Source of the DNA: JAVBNA01 sp031551875 | Lineage (GTDB): Bacteria > Bacillota > Clostridia > Oscillospirales > Acutalibacteraceae | Assembly: GCA_031551875.1 (NCBI GenBank) | Contig: JAVBNA010000003.1 | Span: 1-64,000, forward strand | Direction: 5' to 3' | Length of the DNA: 64,000 bases | In this document: positions 15,829 to 25,700 of the stretch, piece by piece | Layout: the number at the start of each line of letters is the position of its first letter | How positions within the stretch are numbered: position 1 is the first letter of the stretch | The notes under the pieces: model-generated | The model's database searches: none | Told to the model about the DNA's origin: nothing | Seen by the model: only the letters and a program-made list of their open reading frames with translations | Program-made: the position numbers and the translations under genes

Positions 15829-18291
15829 ATGGGGGAGCGCGTGGCGCAGGTGGCTGTGGCGGGCACAGCCTACCATTTTGACAAGCTCTTTGACTATGCG
15901 GTGCCGGACGCGCTCATGGAATCGGCACAGGCGGGATGCCGGGTGCTTGTACCCTTCGGCGGCGGAAACCGCCGGCGGCAGGGTATGATCATCGGGCTGA
16001 GGAATAACGCGGAGGTGGAGCGGATCAAACCGATTGCGGCGGTGCTGGATGAAGCGCCGCTTCTTCGTGAGGAGATGCTCTCGCTTGTGCAGTTTCTGCA
16101 TGACCGGACCTTTTGCACCTACTTCGACGCGGCCAAGGCCATGCTGCCCGCCGGAATTTCTCTGCGCATGGCCGACCGCTATGCCCCGACCAAAGCGCTG
16201 CTGGCCGCGGACGACGGCACACTGGAAGACGGGGAGCGGGCGGTCGCCGGAGTGCTGTGCGCGGCGCGCGGCCCGGTTGAGCGGGAAAAGCTTATCAAAG
16301 CGCTCAGCCTGTCCCCCGAAAGCGATCTCCTTGAACGCATGACCGGCAAGGGCCTTGTGACGTGTGAGTCCGACCCCATACGCCGCATCTCCGACGCCAC
16401 CATCCGTATGGTGCGCCTGTGTGCGGAGGAGTTTTCCGATCAGAAGCTCACGCAAAAGCAGCGAGCGGCCTGCGAGTTTTTACAGGAGGCGGGCGGAACC
16501 GACGGCGTGTCGCTGGGCGAGCTGTGCTACTTCACCGGCGTGACGCCCGCAGTGGTGGGCGCGCTGGTCAAAAAGGGCATTGTACAGTACAGCGACGAGG
16601 AGGCCTACCGCAACCCCTATCGCGACGCGCCTCCCGAACGCGACGAACGGGAGATTGTGCTGACCGGCGCGCAGCAGGAGGTCTACGACGGGCTGCGCAT
16701 CCTTTTAAAGGCGGGGGAAGCCAAAGCGGCGCTTCTGTACGGCGTGACCGGCAGCGGAAAGACGTCGGTGTTCATGAAGCTGATCGACCGCACACTGGCG
16801 CGCGGCGATGGCGTGATTGTTATGGTGCCCGAAATCGCACTGACCCCCCAGACCATCTCCCTGTTCCGCGCGCGGTACGGCGAACGCATCGCGGTGTTTC
16901 ACAGCGCGCTGTCGCTGGGCGAGCGGCTGGACGAGTGGAAGCGGGTCAAACGCGGCGAAGCGCGCATTGCCGTAGGGACGCGCTCGGCGGTGTTTGCGCC
17001 TTTTGACAAAATTGGGCTGATTGTGATGGACGAGGAGCAGGAGCACACCTATAAATCAGAATCCGCCCCCCGCTATCACGCGCGCGACGTGGCCAAATTC
17101 CGCTGTATGAAGCACCGGGCGCTGCTACTGCTGTGTTCGGCCACCCCGTCGGTGGAGAGCTTTCAGGCGGCGCAGACCGGCGTATACACCTTGTTTACCC
17201 TGCCCGACCGGTACGGTACGGCACAGCTGCCCGACGTGACGGTGGTTGACTTAAACAAAGACCCACCCGTGAACCGCTCGGGCAGCATCAGTGCCCCCCT
17301 TCTCGCGGCGCTCGAGAAGAACCTCGCGGCGGGCTTGCAGTCGATTTTGCTGCTCAACCGGCGGGGGTATCATACCTACGCCTCCTGCCGGAAATGCGGG
17401 CACGTGCTGACCTGCCCCCAATGCTCGATTTCCATGACCTACCACGCGGTCAGCGGGCGCCTGCTGTGTCATTACTGCGGCCATTCGATCGCAGCAACCG
17501 CGCTGTGCCCCGAATGCGGGGAGGAGAGCGTGCGCTACACCGGGCTCGGCACCCAGCGCCTTGAAGAGGAGCTCGCGGGGCTGCTGCCCGCAGCGCGGGT
17601 GCTGCGGCTGGACGCGGACACGACCATGTCGCGCTTTGCCCACGAGAAGAAGCTGGCCCTCTTTAAGAGCAGGCAGTACGACATCATGGTGGGCACCCAG
17701 ATGGTCGCCAAGGGGCTTGACTTCCCCGATGTGACGCTGGTGGGGGTGTTGTCGGCCGACCAGGCGCTGTACAGCGACGACTTCCGCAGCTATGAGCGCG
17801 CCTTTTCCCTGCTCACGCAGGTGGTGGGACGATCCGGGCGCGGGGCGCGGAAAGGGCAGGCGGTCATCCAGACCTACACGCCCGAAAACCCGGTAATCCG
17901 CATGGCGGCGACACAGGACTATGAAGCTTTTTTTCGCAGTGAAATTCAGGTGCGTGAGGCGCTTTTATACCCGCCGAAAGCGGACATCTGCGTCATCGGC
18001 TTTGTGGGCGCCGACCATGGAAAGGTGGAGACGGTGTCAAAGGCGTTTTTTGACAGGCTGCGCGGCTGTCTGGCGGAAAAGTATGCCGACCTGCCCCTGC
18101 GTATCCTGCGGCCGATGCCGGCGGCGGTGGTCAAGGTCAGCGGCAAGTACCGCTACAAAATGACCATGAAGTGCGTGAACAGCATTCGGTTCAGAGCCTG
18201 CATCGCCGAGATGCTGGCGCTGTTTGGAAAAGAAAAACAATATGAGGATGTGACCGTTTTTGCGGACATGAATCCGGAATATATTCTATAA
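15829..18291 (+). CDS. priA: primosomal protein N' (replication restart helicase)
   Basis: An 820-aa superfamily 2 helicase that reloads the replisome at stalled forks. Seen: N-terminal DNA-binding domain, Walker A GVTGSGKTSVF, Walker B-type VMDEEQEHTYKS, a zinc-binding set of paired cysteines (CRKCGHVLTCPQC, CHYCG, CPECGEE) and the GTQMVAKGLDFPDV helicase motif. Length is typical. It is preceded by AAAGGAG, 10 nt before the ATG. Confidence 0.97.
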   Translation: MGERVAQVAVAGTAYHFDKLFDYAVPDALMESAQAGCRVLVPFGGGNRRRQGMIIGLRNNAEVERIKPIAAVLDEAPLLREEMLSLVQFLHDRTFCTYFDAAKAMLPAGISLRMADRYAPTKALLAADDGTLEDGERAVAGVLCAARGPVEREKLIKALSLSPESDLLERMTGKGLVTCESDPIRRISDATIRMVRLCAEEFSDQKLTQKQRAACEFLQEAGGTDGVSLGELCYFTGVTPAVVGALVKKGIVQYSDEEAYRNPYRDAPPERDEREIVLTGAQQEVYDGLRILLKAGEAKAALLYGVTGSGKTSVFMKLIDRTLARGDGVIVMVPEIALTPQTISLFRARYGERIAVFHSALSLGERLDEWKRVKRGEARIAVGTRSAVFAPFDKIGLIVMDEEQEHTYKSESAPRYHARDVAKFRCMKHRALLLLCSATPSVESFQAAQTGVYTLFTLPDRYGTAQLPDVTVVDLNKDPPVNRSGSISAPLLAALEKNLAAGLQSILLLNRRGYHTYASCRKCGHVLTCPQCSISMTYHAVSGRLLCHYCGHSIAATALCPECGEESVRYTGLGTQRLEEELAGLLPAARVLRLDADTTMSRFAHEKKLALFKSRQYDIMVGTQMVAKGLDFPDVTLVGVLSADQALYSDDFRSYERAFSLLTQVVGRSGRGARKGQAVIQTYTPENPVIRMAATQDYEAFFRSEIQVREALLYPPKADICVIGFVGADHGKVETVSKAFFDRLRGCLAEKYADLPLRILRPMPAAVVKVSGKYRYKMTMKCVNSIRFRACIAEMLALFGKEKQYEDVTVFADMNPEYIL

Positions 18292-18325
18292 TAAGGTATA
18301 CACTGACCCGAAAGGAGCCAAGGTA

Positions 18326-18820
18326 ATGGCAATACGAAACATTGTGAAGGTCGGGGACGAAATCCTCACGAAGAAATGCCGTCCCGTAACAAAATATGAC
18401 GAACGGCTGCATGAGCTGATTGATGACATGATGGAAACCATGAAGTCGGCCGACGGCGTCGGGTTGGCCGCCTGTCAGGTGGGCATCCTGCGCCGCATTG
18501 TCACGATCGACATCGGGGAAGGGCCGGTTGCGCTGGTCAACCCTGAAATTGTCGAGGAGAGCGGCGAGCAGCGGGCGGTGGAGGGCTGTCTGTCCTGTCC
18601 GGGACAGTACGGCTATACCCTGCGCCCCATGAAGGTCAAGGCAAAAGCACAGGATCGTGACGGCAACTGGTTTGAAATCGAGGGCGAAGCTCTGATTGCC
18701 CGCGCCATCTGCCATGAGCTTGACCACCTCGACGGGGTGATGTTCCTGGAGCATGTGGTGGAATTCCTCGAGGCCGACAACAGCGACGACGATCAGGGCG
18801 AAGAGGCGGAAAAAATATGA
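18326..18820 (+). CDS. def: peptide deformylase
   Basis: Removes the formyl group from nascent protein N-termini. All three motifs are present: GVGLAACQVG, EGCLSCPG (metal-binding Cys) and HELDH (metal-binding His pair and catalytic Glu). At 164 aa it is type 1-like. Its last 4 nt overlap fmt (ATGA), placing formylation and deformylation genes in one unit. Confidence 0.97.
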   Translation: MAIRNIVKVGDEILTKKCRPVTKYDERLHELIDDMMETMKSADGVGLAACQVGILRRIVTIDIGEGPVALVNPEIVEESGEQRAVEGCLSCPGQYGYTLRPMKVKAKAQDRDGNWFEIEGEALIARAICHELDHLDGVMFLEHVVEFLEADNSDDDQGEEAEKI

Positions 18821-19749
18821 GAATCGTGTTTATGGGCACGCCCGATTTTGCCGTCCCGTCGCTGGAGGCGCTGCTTGCGGAGGGACATGAGGTGTGTGCG
18901 GTCTATACCCAGCCCGACAAGCCGGTGGGGCGCAAGCAAATTTTAACCCCGCCGCCGGTCAAGGCGTACGCAGCCCAAAAGGGCATCCCGGTCTGCCAGC
19001 CCGCAACCCTGCGCGACGCATCGGTACAGCAGGGACTGGCTGAGCTTGCCCCCGAACTGATCGTGGTGGTGGCCTACGGGAAGCTTTTGCCGGGAGAGGT
19101 GCTCAGACTGCCCCGCTATGGCTGTATCAACGTGCACGGCTCGGTGCTGCCCAAATACCGGGGCGCCGCGCCCATTCAGTGGACGGTCATAAACGGCGAG
19201 GACACCGCCGGCGTGACGGTCATGCAGATGGATGAGGGGCTGGACACGGGTGACATGCTCTATGTGCACACCACCCCGGTTGACCCCGACGAAACATCGG
19301 GCGCGCTGTATGAACGGCTGTCACGCATCGGTGCGCAGGCGCTTACTGAAACGCTTGAGCCGCTTCAGGCGGGCACACTGACGCCTCAAAAGCAGGACAG
19401 CGCACAGGCGTCCCACGCGCCCATGCTGACGAAAGCGCTTTCGCCCATCGACTGGTCACGCGCCGCGCGAGACATCCACAACCAGGTGCGCGGGCTCCAG
19501 CCCTGGCCGGTCGCCCAGACCGCATGGAACGGAAAAACGCTCAAGCTTCACCGCACCGCCCTGCCCCGCACGCAGGCGGACAAGCCCGGCGCCGCGCCGG
19601 GCGAGGTGACCTGCATACAGCCGCTGACCGTGCAGTGCGGGACGGGAACGTTACAACTGCTTGAGGTGCAGCTCGAAGGGGGCAAACGGATGAATACGGC
19701 CGATTTTCTGCGGGGCAACCGCATGGAAACCGGCATGTTGTTTCGCTAG
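18817..19749 (+). CDS. fmt: methionyl-tRNA formyltransferase
   Basis: Formylates initiator Met-tRNA using 10-formyl-THF. It is 310 aa, with an N-terminal Rossmann domain (FMGTPDFAVPSLEAL), the catalytic region HGSVLPKYRGAAPIQW and a C-terminal OB-like domain (from about 205). It starts within the def stop and ends 15 nt before the next gene. Confidence 0.97.
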   Translation: MRIVFMGTPDFAVPSLEALLAEGHEVCAVYTQPDKPVGRKQILTPPPVKAYAAQKGIPVCQPATLRDASVQQGLAELAPELIVVVAYGKLLPGEVLRLPRYGCINVHGSVLPKYRGAAPIQWTVINGEDTAGVTVMQMDEGLDTGDMLYVHTTPVDPDETSGALYERLSRIGAQALTETLEPLQAGTLTPQKQDSAQASHAPMLTKALSPIDWSRAARDIHNQVRGLQPWPVAQTAWNGKTLKLHRTALPRTQADKPGAAPGEVTCIQPLTVQCGTGTLQLLEVQLEGGKRMNTADFLRGNRMETGMLFR

Positions 19750-19764
19750 AAAGGGAGGTTTACC

Positions 19765-20466
19765 ATGCCATTTTTTTACGGTGACATTTATTATCTGATT
19801 CTGGTTGTGCCCGCGCTGATTATTTCGATGATCGCGCAGTTTAAGGTGCGCTCTACGTTCAGCAAGTACTCCAAAATCCCCGCCCGCAGCGGGCAGACGG
19901 GCACAACGGCGGCGCAAATGGTCATGAGCCGCAACGGCGTGCGCGGCGTGAACATTGTCCCGGTTCCGGGCAGCATGACCGACCATTACGACCCGCGCGA
20001 CAACTCGATCTCCCTGTCTGAGCCGGTTATCCACAGTGGCTCGATTGCGGCGGTGGGCGTCGCCGCGCACGAGGCCGGGCACGCTTCCCAGTACGCCGCC
20101 CGCTACGCCCCCATCAAGGTGCGCAATGCCATTTTGCCGGTGGCGCAGTTTTCGCAGACAGTTTCATGGATTCTGGTTCTTCTGGGGCTTTTTCTGCCGG
20201 TACAATACAGATTTTTCCTGACCATTGGCATCATCCTCTTTTCCGCCGTTGTGCTCTTTCAACTGGTTACCCTTCCGGTTGAATTTGACGCGAGCCGACG
20301 GGCGGTCAAGGCGCTCGCCGAGTCGGGCTACTATACGGACGAGGAAATGAAGGGCGTCAAAAGCGTGCTCACCGCCGCCGCGATGACCTATGTGGCGGGC
20401 GCCTTACTGGCAATTGCCCAGCTTGCGCGCCTGCTTCTGCTTTCGGGCCGCCGGAATGGCCGATGA
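19765..20466 (+). CDS. membrane zinc metallopeptidase (YugP family)
   Basis: A 233-aa integral membrane protein with an N-terminal membrane segment, a catalytic HEAGH motif in AAHEAGHASQYA (HExxH zinc site) and two or three further membrane helices. The family (neutral zinc metallopeptidase, YugP-like) often sits in this cluster next to fmt and rsmB; its substrate is not known. It overlaps rsmB by 4 nt. Confidence 0.92.
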   Translation: MPFFYGDIYYLILVVPALIISMIAQFKVRSTFSKYSKIPARSGQTGTTAAQMVMSRNGVRGVNIVPVPGSMTDHYDPRDNSISLSEPVIHSGSIAAVGVAAHEAGHASQYAARYAPIKVRNAILPVAQFSQTVSWILVLLGLFLPVQYRFFLTIGIILFSAVVLFQLVTLPVEFDASRRAVKALAESGYYTDEEMKGVKSVLTAAAMTYVAGALLAIAQLARLLLLSGRRNGR

Positions 20467-21800
20467 GCGACCCGCGGCGTGTGGCTGTGCAGGCGCTTTA
20501 CACCCTGCACAAGAACGACGGCTATTCAAACCTGGTGCTCGACCGCGCAATGGAGCGCGCCGCGCTGCCCCCGCGTGACCGGGCGCTGACGGCGGCGCTC
20601 TTTTACGGCGTGCTCGAGCGGCGCATCACAGTGGACTATATTCTCGGTAAATTCGTGAACCGGAGTCTTGACCGTCTGCCGCCCATGGTGCTTGAAATTT
20701 TGCGCATCGGGGTGTACCAGCTCTATTTCATGCGAAAAATTCCTGAGGCGGCGGCGGTGGACGAAGCGGTCAAGCTGTGCAGAGCGCTCGCATACGACGC
20801 GCACGCGGCGTTTGTCAACGGCGTGCTGCGCACCGCTGCCCGCGAGCGCAAAAACCTGCGCTATCCCAATGAAAAGACCGCGCGGCTTAAATTTCTGTCG
20901 GTCAAGCATTCCTGTCCAGAAGAATTGATCTCCTTTTGGCAGAGCGCCTACGGCGAGGCGCACACTGAGGGGCTTCTGGGGGCTTCGTTGGGCCGTCCGC
21001 CGCTGACCGTCCGGGTCAACACACTGAAAACCACCGCCGGCGCGCTCATTGAATCGCTTGCGGCGGAGGGCATTGAGGCGCGCCGGCCGGACATCCTGCC
21101 CCACGCGCTCATCCTTTCAGATACGGCGTCACTCGCACGGACAAAGGCTTATCAGGACGGGCTGTTCCATGTGCAGGATCTTGCGTCCCAGCTGTGCTGT
21201 GAGGCGCTGGGCGCGCAGCCGGGGGAGACGGTCTATGACGTGTGCGCCGCGCCGGGCGGCAAAAGCTTTACCACCGCACAGCGCATGGAAAACAGGGGCG
21301 TCCTGCGCGCATTTGACCTCTATGACCAGAAGGTGGCGCTGATGGCAACCGGCGCCGAGCGGCTGGGGCTGACCAGCCTGACCGCGCAGAAGCGGGATGC
21401 GGCCGCAAAGGGGGAGGCGCTGCCTCCCGCCGACCGGGTGCTGTGCGACCTGCCCTGCTCGGGGCTGGGCGTCATCCGGCGCAAGCCCGAAATCAAGTAT
21501 AAATCAATTTCAGAATTTGATGAATTGCCCGCCCTTCAGCTGTCCATACTGATAAATACGGCCCCTCTTGTCAAACCGGGCGGCCGTCTGCTCTACTCCA
21601 CCTGTACGCTCAGCCCCGCCGAAAACCACAGTGTGGCCGAAGCCTTTCGTGCGGCGTGTCCGGCGTTTGCGCCCGAACCGCTGCGGTTGCCCGGGAGCTG
21701 TGAATGGGCGGTGGACGAGCTTGCGCACGAGCGGACACTGCTGCCCCATATACACGGAACCGACGGGTTTTTCATGGCGGGCTTTCGGAAAGGAGGGTGA
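20463..21800 (+). CDS. rsmB: 16S rRNA (cytosine-5) methyltransferase
   Basis: A 445-aa RsmB: an N-terminal NusB-like RNA-binding domain (about 1-140) joined to a SAM-dependent methyltransferase. SAM site AAPGGKSFTTA; DLPCSGLGVIRRKPEI and YSTCTLSPAEN carry the two conserved cysteines (the latter being the catalytic TC motif). It modifies C967 (E. coli number) of 16S rRNA. It starts inside the previous stop. Confidence 0.96.
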   Translation: MSDPRRVAVQALYTLHKNDGYSNLVLDRAMERAALPPRDRALTAALFYGVLERRITVDYILGKFVNRSLDRLPPMVLEILRIGVYQLYFMRKIPEAAAVDEAVKLCRALAYDAHAAFVNGVLRTAARERKNLRYPNEKTARLKFLSVKHSCPEELISFWQSAYGEAHTEGLLGASLGRPPLTVRVNTLKTTAGALIESLAAEGIEARRPDILPHALILSDTASLARTKAYQDGLFHVQDLASQLCCEALGAQPGETVYDVCAAPGGKSFTTAQRMENRGVLRAFDLYDQKVALMATGAERLGLTSLTAQKRDAAAKGEALPPADRVLCDLPCSGLGVIRRKPEIKYKSISEFDELPALQLSILINTAPLVKPGGRLLYSTCTLSPAENHSVAEAFRAACPAFAPEPLRLPGSCEWAVDELAHERTLLPHIHGTDGFFMAGFRKGG

Positions 21801-21805
21801 TTTCC

Positions 21806-22855
21806 ATGTGCCGGCAGGACATCAAGTCGATGACGCTTCCCGAGATTTCCGGGGACTTTTCCGCGCAGGAGCTGCCCTCCTACCGTGCGGGGCAGGTCTT
21901 TTCCTGGCTCGCAAAAGGGGCGCGGGATTTTGAGGAAATGAGCAATCTGCCCGCATCCCTGCGGGAGGTTCTCAAAAAAAAATATTACATATCTGTTGCA
22001 AATCTTGAAAAAAAGTGGAATTCCGCGTATGATAGAACTATTAAGTATCTTTTTACCTTTCCCGACAGTACCGCGGTCGAGTCGGTGCTCATGGAATATA
22101 AGCACGGGCACTCCCAGTGCATCTCCACACAGGCGGGCTGCCGCATGGGCTGCACCTTTTGCGCGACGGGGATGGACGGGCTGTCCCGCAACCTGACGGC
22201 GGGGGAAATGCTCGCCCAGATTGAAGCGGCCCAGCGGGACGCCGGTGTGCGCGTCTCCAACCTCGTGCTCATGGGGATGGGAGAGCCGCTCGACAACTAT
22301 GACAACGTGCTGCGCTTTCTGCGCCTGGTTTCCGAGGGGGAGGGACTGTGCATCGGCATGCGGCACATCTCGCTTTCCACCTGCGGTCTGGTTCCGCGCA
22401 TCTATGACCTGATGGCCGAGAAGCTCCAGCTGACCCTTTCAGTCTCGCTGCACGCCCCGAACGACGAGCTGCGCAGCGCGATGATGCCGATTGGTAAAAA
22501 ATACGGGGTGGACGAGCTGCTCACCGCCTGCGGCGATTATGCTCGGGTGACCGGGCGGCGCATCTCCTTTGAGTATGCCATGATCGACAGGGTGAACGAC
22601 ACCGACGCCTGTGCGCGCGAGCTGTCGGGCAAGCTGAGGGGCATGCTCTGCCACCTCAATTTGATCCCGGTCAACGCCGTGGAGGGCGGCAAATTTATAA
22701 AAAGCAAAAAGGAGCGTCTTGAACGCTTTTGCGATATCATTTCCCGGGCGGGCATTCCCTGCACGGTAAGGCGCACCCTGGGCGCCGACATTGAGGCGTC
22801 CTGCGGGCAGCTGCGGCGGCGTGCACAGCAACAGGGCAAGGAGGGACAGACTTGA
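21806..22855 (+). CDS. rlmN: 23S rRNA/tRNA adenine-C2 methyltransferase RlmN
   Basis: A radical-SAM methyltransferase of 349 aa that methylates A2503 of 23S rRNA and A37 of some tRNAs. The Fe-S cluster motif is CRMGCTFCATG (C-x3-C-x2-C). The C-terminal cysteine in EASCGQL is the expected methyl-carrying residue. The ATG at 21806 is chosen because of AGGAGG at 21791-21796; the frame is open further upstream inside rsmB but has no ribosome site. Confidence 0.96.
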   Translation: MCRQDIKSMTLPEISGDFSAQELPSYRAGQVFSWLAKGARDFEEMSNLPASLREVLKKKYYISVANLEKKWNSAYDRTIKYLFTFPDSTAVESVLMEYKHGHSQCISTQAGCRMGCTFCATGMDGLSRNLTAGEMLAQIEAAQRDAGVRVSNLVLMGMGEPLDNYDNVLRFLRLVSEGEGLCIGMRHISLSTCGLVPRIYDLMAEKLQLTLSVSLHAPNDELRSAMMPIGKKYGVDELLTACGDYARVTGRRISFEYAMIDRVNDTDACARELSGKLRGMLCHLNLIPVNAVEGGKFIKSKKERLERFCDIISRAGIPCTVRRTLGADIEASCGQLRRRAQQQGKEGQT

Positions 22856-23583
22856 ATATATACGGCAAAACCGACATAGGCTTAGTACGGGAAACCAACC
22901 AGGATGCCTACGCGTCCTGCGCGGTGACCGAGGACGTGCTCTGGGCGGTGGTGTGTGACGGCATGGGCGGCGCAAACGGCGGCAACATCGCAGCCGAAAT
23001 TGCGGTCAACCGCATTGCCGAGCAGATGCAGAGCGGTGTGCGTCCGGGCATGAAGGAGCAATCGGTGCAAAGCCTGATGATCGGCGCGATCGAAAACGCG
23101 AACTTGAGCATTTACCGCCGGGCGGCGGAGGAGCCCGAGCTCACGGGCATGGGAACCACGGTGGTGCTCGCGCTTGTGCTGGGAAACAGGGGCTATGTGG
23201 CTCATGTAGGCGACAGCCGGGCGTATCTGATTTCTCCGCACGCGTGCATGCAGATCACCACCGACCATTCCATGGTACAAATGATGGTGGAACTGGGCAA
23301 GATAACCGAGGACGAGGCCCGCATCCACCCCAACAAAAATGTCATCACCCGCGCGCTGGGCATAGAGGCGCACGTGGATGTCGACTATAAGTCATATGCC
23401 CACGCGGAGGACGAGATTCTCCTGCTCTGCTCCGACGGTCTTACGAACTTCCTGGGAGCGGAGGAGATCGCCGGGATCACGCTCGGCCATGAACTGAGCA
23501 GCGTACCCGGACTTTTGGTGGAACGAGCCAATCAGGGCGGCGGCGGAGACAACATCACCGCTGTCGTGATCGGAAGGAATTAG
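22852..23583 (+). CDS. stp: PP2C-type Ser/Thr phosphatase (Stp/PrpC)
   Basis: Reverses phosphorylation by the PrkC kinase encoded next. 243 aa with the PP2C metal-binding motifs: ETNQDA, VCDGMGGANGG, VGDSRAYL, LCSDGLT and GGGDNITAVV. It starts with a rare TTG that overlaps the rlmN stop (TTGA), with AAGGAGGGA upstream. It is probably cytoplasmic. Confidence 0.96.
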   Translation: MNIYGKTDIGLVRETNQDAYASCAVTEDVLWAVVCDGMGGANGGNIAAEIAVNRIAEQMQSGVRPGMKEQSVQSLMIGAIENANLSIYRRAAEEPELTGMGTTVVLALVLGNRGYVAHVGDSRAYLISPHACMQITTDHSMVQMMVELGKITEDEARIHPNKNVITRALGIEAHVDVDYKSYAHAEDEILLLCSDGLTNFLGAEEIAGITLGHELSSVPGLLVERANQGGGGDNITAVVIGRN

Positions 23584-23597
23584 GAGGTGCCAACGCG

Positions 23598-25700
23598 ATG
23601 GACAAATACGTCGGCAAGAAAATAGACGGCCGCTACGAAATACAGGAAATCATCGGCATCGGCGGGATGGCGGTGGTGTACAAGGCCTATGACAGCATCG
23701 ACGACCGCGTGGTCGCGGTGAAGATTCTCAAGGACGAGTTTCTCTCCAACGATGAATTTATCCGGCGCTTCAAAAACGAATCCAAGGCGATCTCCATCCT
23801 GTCACACCCCAACATCGTCAAGGTGTATGACGTCAGCTTCGGCGACCGCATTCAGTATATCGTCATGGAATACATCGACGGCATCACCCTCAAGGAGTAC
23901 ATCAGCCAGCAGGGGGTGCTGGGCTGGAAGGAAGCGGTCTATTTCATTGCGCAGATCCTGCGTGCGCTTCAGCACGCCCACGAGAAGGGCATTGTACACC
24001 GCGACATCAAACCGCAGAACATCATGCTGCTCCCCGACGGGAACATCAAGGTGACCGACTTCGGCATCGCACGCTTTTCCAAGTCGGAGACCCGCACCAT
24101 GACCGACAAGGCCATCGGCTCGGTGCACTACATCGCGCCCGAGCAGGCGCGGGGCGACCTGACCGATCACCGCGCCGACCTCTATTCGGTGGGTGTGATC
24201 CTGTACGAGCTGATCACGGGGCAGCTTCCCTTTGAGGCGGACAACGCCGTGTCGGTGGCCATCATGCAGCTGCAGGCACAGGCGGTGCAACCGCGCGACA
24301 TCAACCCCACCATCCCGGAGGGGTTAGAGGAAATCACGATCAAGGCGATGCAGAAGGACCCCGCCCAGCGCTATCAGTCAGCGGCGGAGATGTTCCGCGA
24401 CATCGACGAGTTCCGTAAAAACCCTGCGATTCATTTTAACTTTAAGTTTTTCATAGACGACAACCCCACCCGCTACATCGACGCGATCGACGATGTGCGT
24501 CCGGACAGCTACGAAGAGCCGCCCTACGATTACGGCTATGACCAGGAAGAGGAGGAAGAGGAGGAGAAATCCCCCGTCATGCCTATCCTTGCGGGCATCG
24601 CGGCCGCGCTGGTCGTATTCGCAGTCGTGTTCGGCGTCTTTTCGATCATCCGCGGACAGCTCACTGAGACCGAGCGCCCCGACATCGAGCTGCCCGACTA
24701 CACGGGGCAAATCTACAACGACGTCCTCGCGGCAGACGGCAGCAAGTTCACGTTTGAAGTGGAAAAATATCAGAACAGCGCCGACTACGCCGAGGGCGTG
24801 ATCATCAGCCAGACCCCGCGCGGCGGGGGAAAATCGGTGAAGCAGGGCGCGCTGGTTCAGTTTACGGTTAGCGCCGGCCAGGAAAAAATCCAGGTGCCCG
24901 AACTGAGCGGTCTGGAGGTCAACGAGGCGATCGGCAAGCTCAATACCGCCAAGCTCAACTACCGCGTGATTGAAGTGTATGACAAGGACGCCAAGGAAAA
25001 CCATGTGGTTTCCTCAAGCCCGCTGCAGGGCGTCAAGGTGGAAAAAGCGTCCACCGTGGTGCTGTATGTCTGCCGCGGCGAGGAGCGTGAACTGGTCATC
25101 GTGCCCAAGTGCGTGGGTAAGTCCCAGAACCAGGCCAAGCAGGCGCTTGAGTCGGCCGGCCTCAAAATGGGGAGCCCCACCGAGGCCGACAGTAGCGAGC
25201 CCAAGGGTACGGTTATCTCCCAAAACCCCTTCGCCGGTAAAAAGGTGGAGGAGGGCACGACCGTTTCGCTGGTCATCAGTTCGGGCAACGCCCCGGATGT
25301 GCCCGAAAAGACGGTGGACATTTCGGTCGATCTGCCCAAGGTCAACCTGGACATCGCGGTCAAGGTGTATGTGGGCGGCGTTAAGAACGACCAATACTCC
25401 CAGACCATCAACCCCGCGCAGACCGATGGTACCTTCCACATCATATTCACTGGTTCAAGCGGACAGAAGTCCGTGTCGGTCACCCTGAACTCCCGCACCT
25501 ACCGCAGGTATACCATCAACTTTGACACCGGCAGCTATACCGTGGATCAGCGTGAGGAATTCGTACAGCCCTCTTCCGAGGCGGTGACCTCCCCCCCGGC
25601 AGAGAGCAGCAGACCTGCCTCAAGCAGAACTCCGTCCAGCTCGGGCGCGCCGCCGGACACATCCTCCGACGAAACGACACAACAGCAGGGCGGACGATGA
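23598..25700 (+). CDS. prkC: PASTA-domain Ser/Thr kinase (PrkC/Stk family)
   Basis: A 700-aa membrane kinase that senses peptidoglycan fragments or lipid II and controls division, spore germination or stress. Order: kinase domain (1-270; GIGGMAVVYKAYD, VAVKIL, HRDIKPQN, TDFGIAR), acidic linker with a Glu run (about 315-325), one membrane helix (about 330-352), three PASTA repeats (about 360-575), then an unusual C-terminal beta-rich extension and a Ser/Thr/Pro-rich tail ending QQQGGR. It is followed by rsgA with a 4-nt overlap. Kinase and phosphatase together are the usual pair. Confidence 0.97.
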   Translation: MDKYVGKKIDGRYEIQEIIGIGGMAVVYKAYDSIDDRVVAVKILKDEFLSNDEFIRRFKNESKAISILSHPNIVKVYDVSFGDRIQYIVMEYIDGITLKEYISQQGVLGWKEAVYFIAQILRALQHAHEKGIVHRDIKPQNIMLLPDGNIKVTDFGIARFSKSETRTMTDKAIGSVHYIAPEQARGDLTDHRADLYSVGVILYELITGQLPFEADNAVSVAIMQLQAQAVQPRDINPTIPEGLEEITIKAMQKDPAQRYQSAAEMFRDIDEFRKNPAIHFNFKFFIDDNPTRYIDAIDDVRPDSYEEPPYDYGYDQEEEEEEEKSPVMPILAGIAAALVVFAVVFGVFSIIRGQLTETERPDIELPDYTGQIYNDVLAADGSKFTFEVEKYQNSADYAEGVIISQTPRGGGKSVKQGALVQFTVSAGQEKIQVPELSGLEVNEAIGKLNTAKLNYRVIEVYDKDAKENHVVSSSPLQGVKVEKASTVVLYVCRGEERELVIVPKCVGKSQNQAKQALESAGLKMGSPTEADSSEPKGTVISQNPFAGKKVEEGTTVSLVISSGNAPDVPEKTVDISVDLPKVNLDIAVKVYVGGVKNDQYSQTINPAQTDGTFHIIFTGSSGQKSVSVTLNSRTYRRYTINFDTGSYTVDQREEFVQPSSEAVTSPPAESSRPASSRTPSSSGAPPDTSSDETTQQQGGR

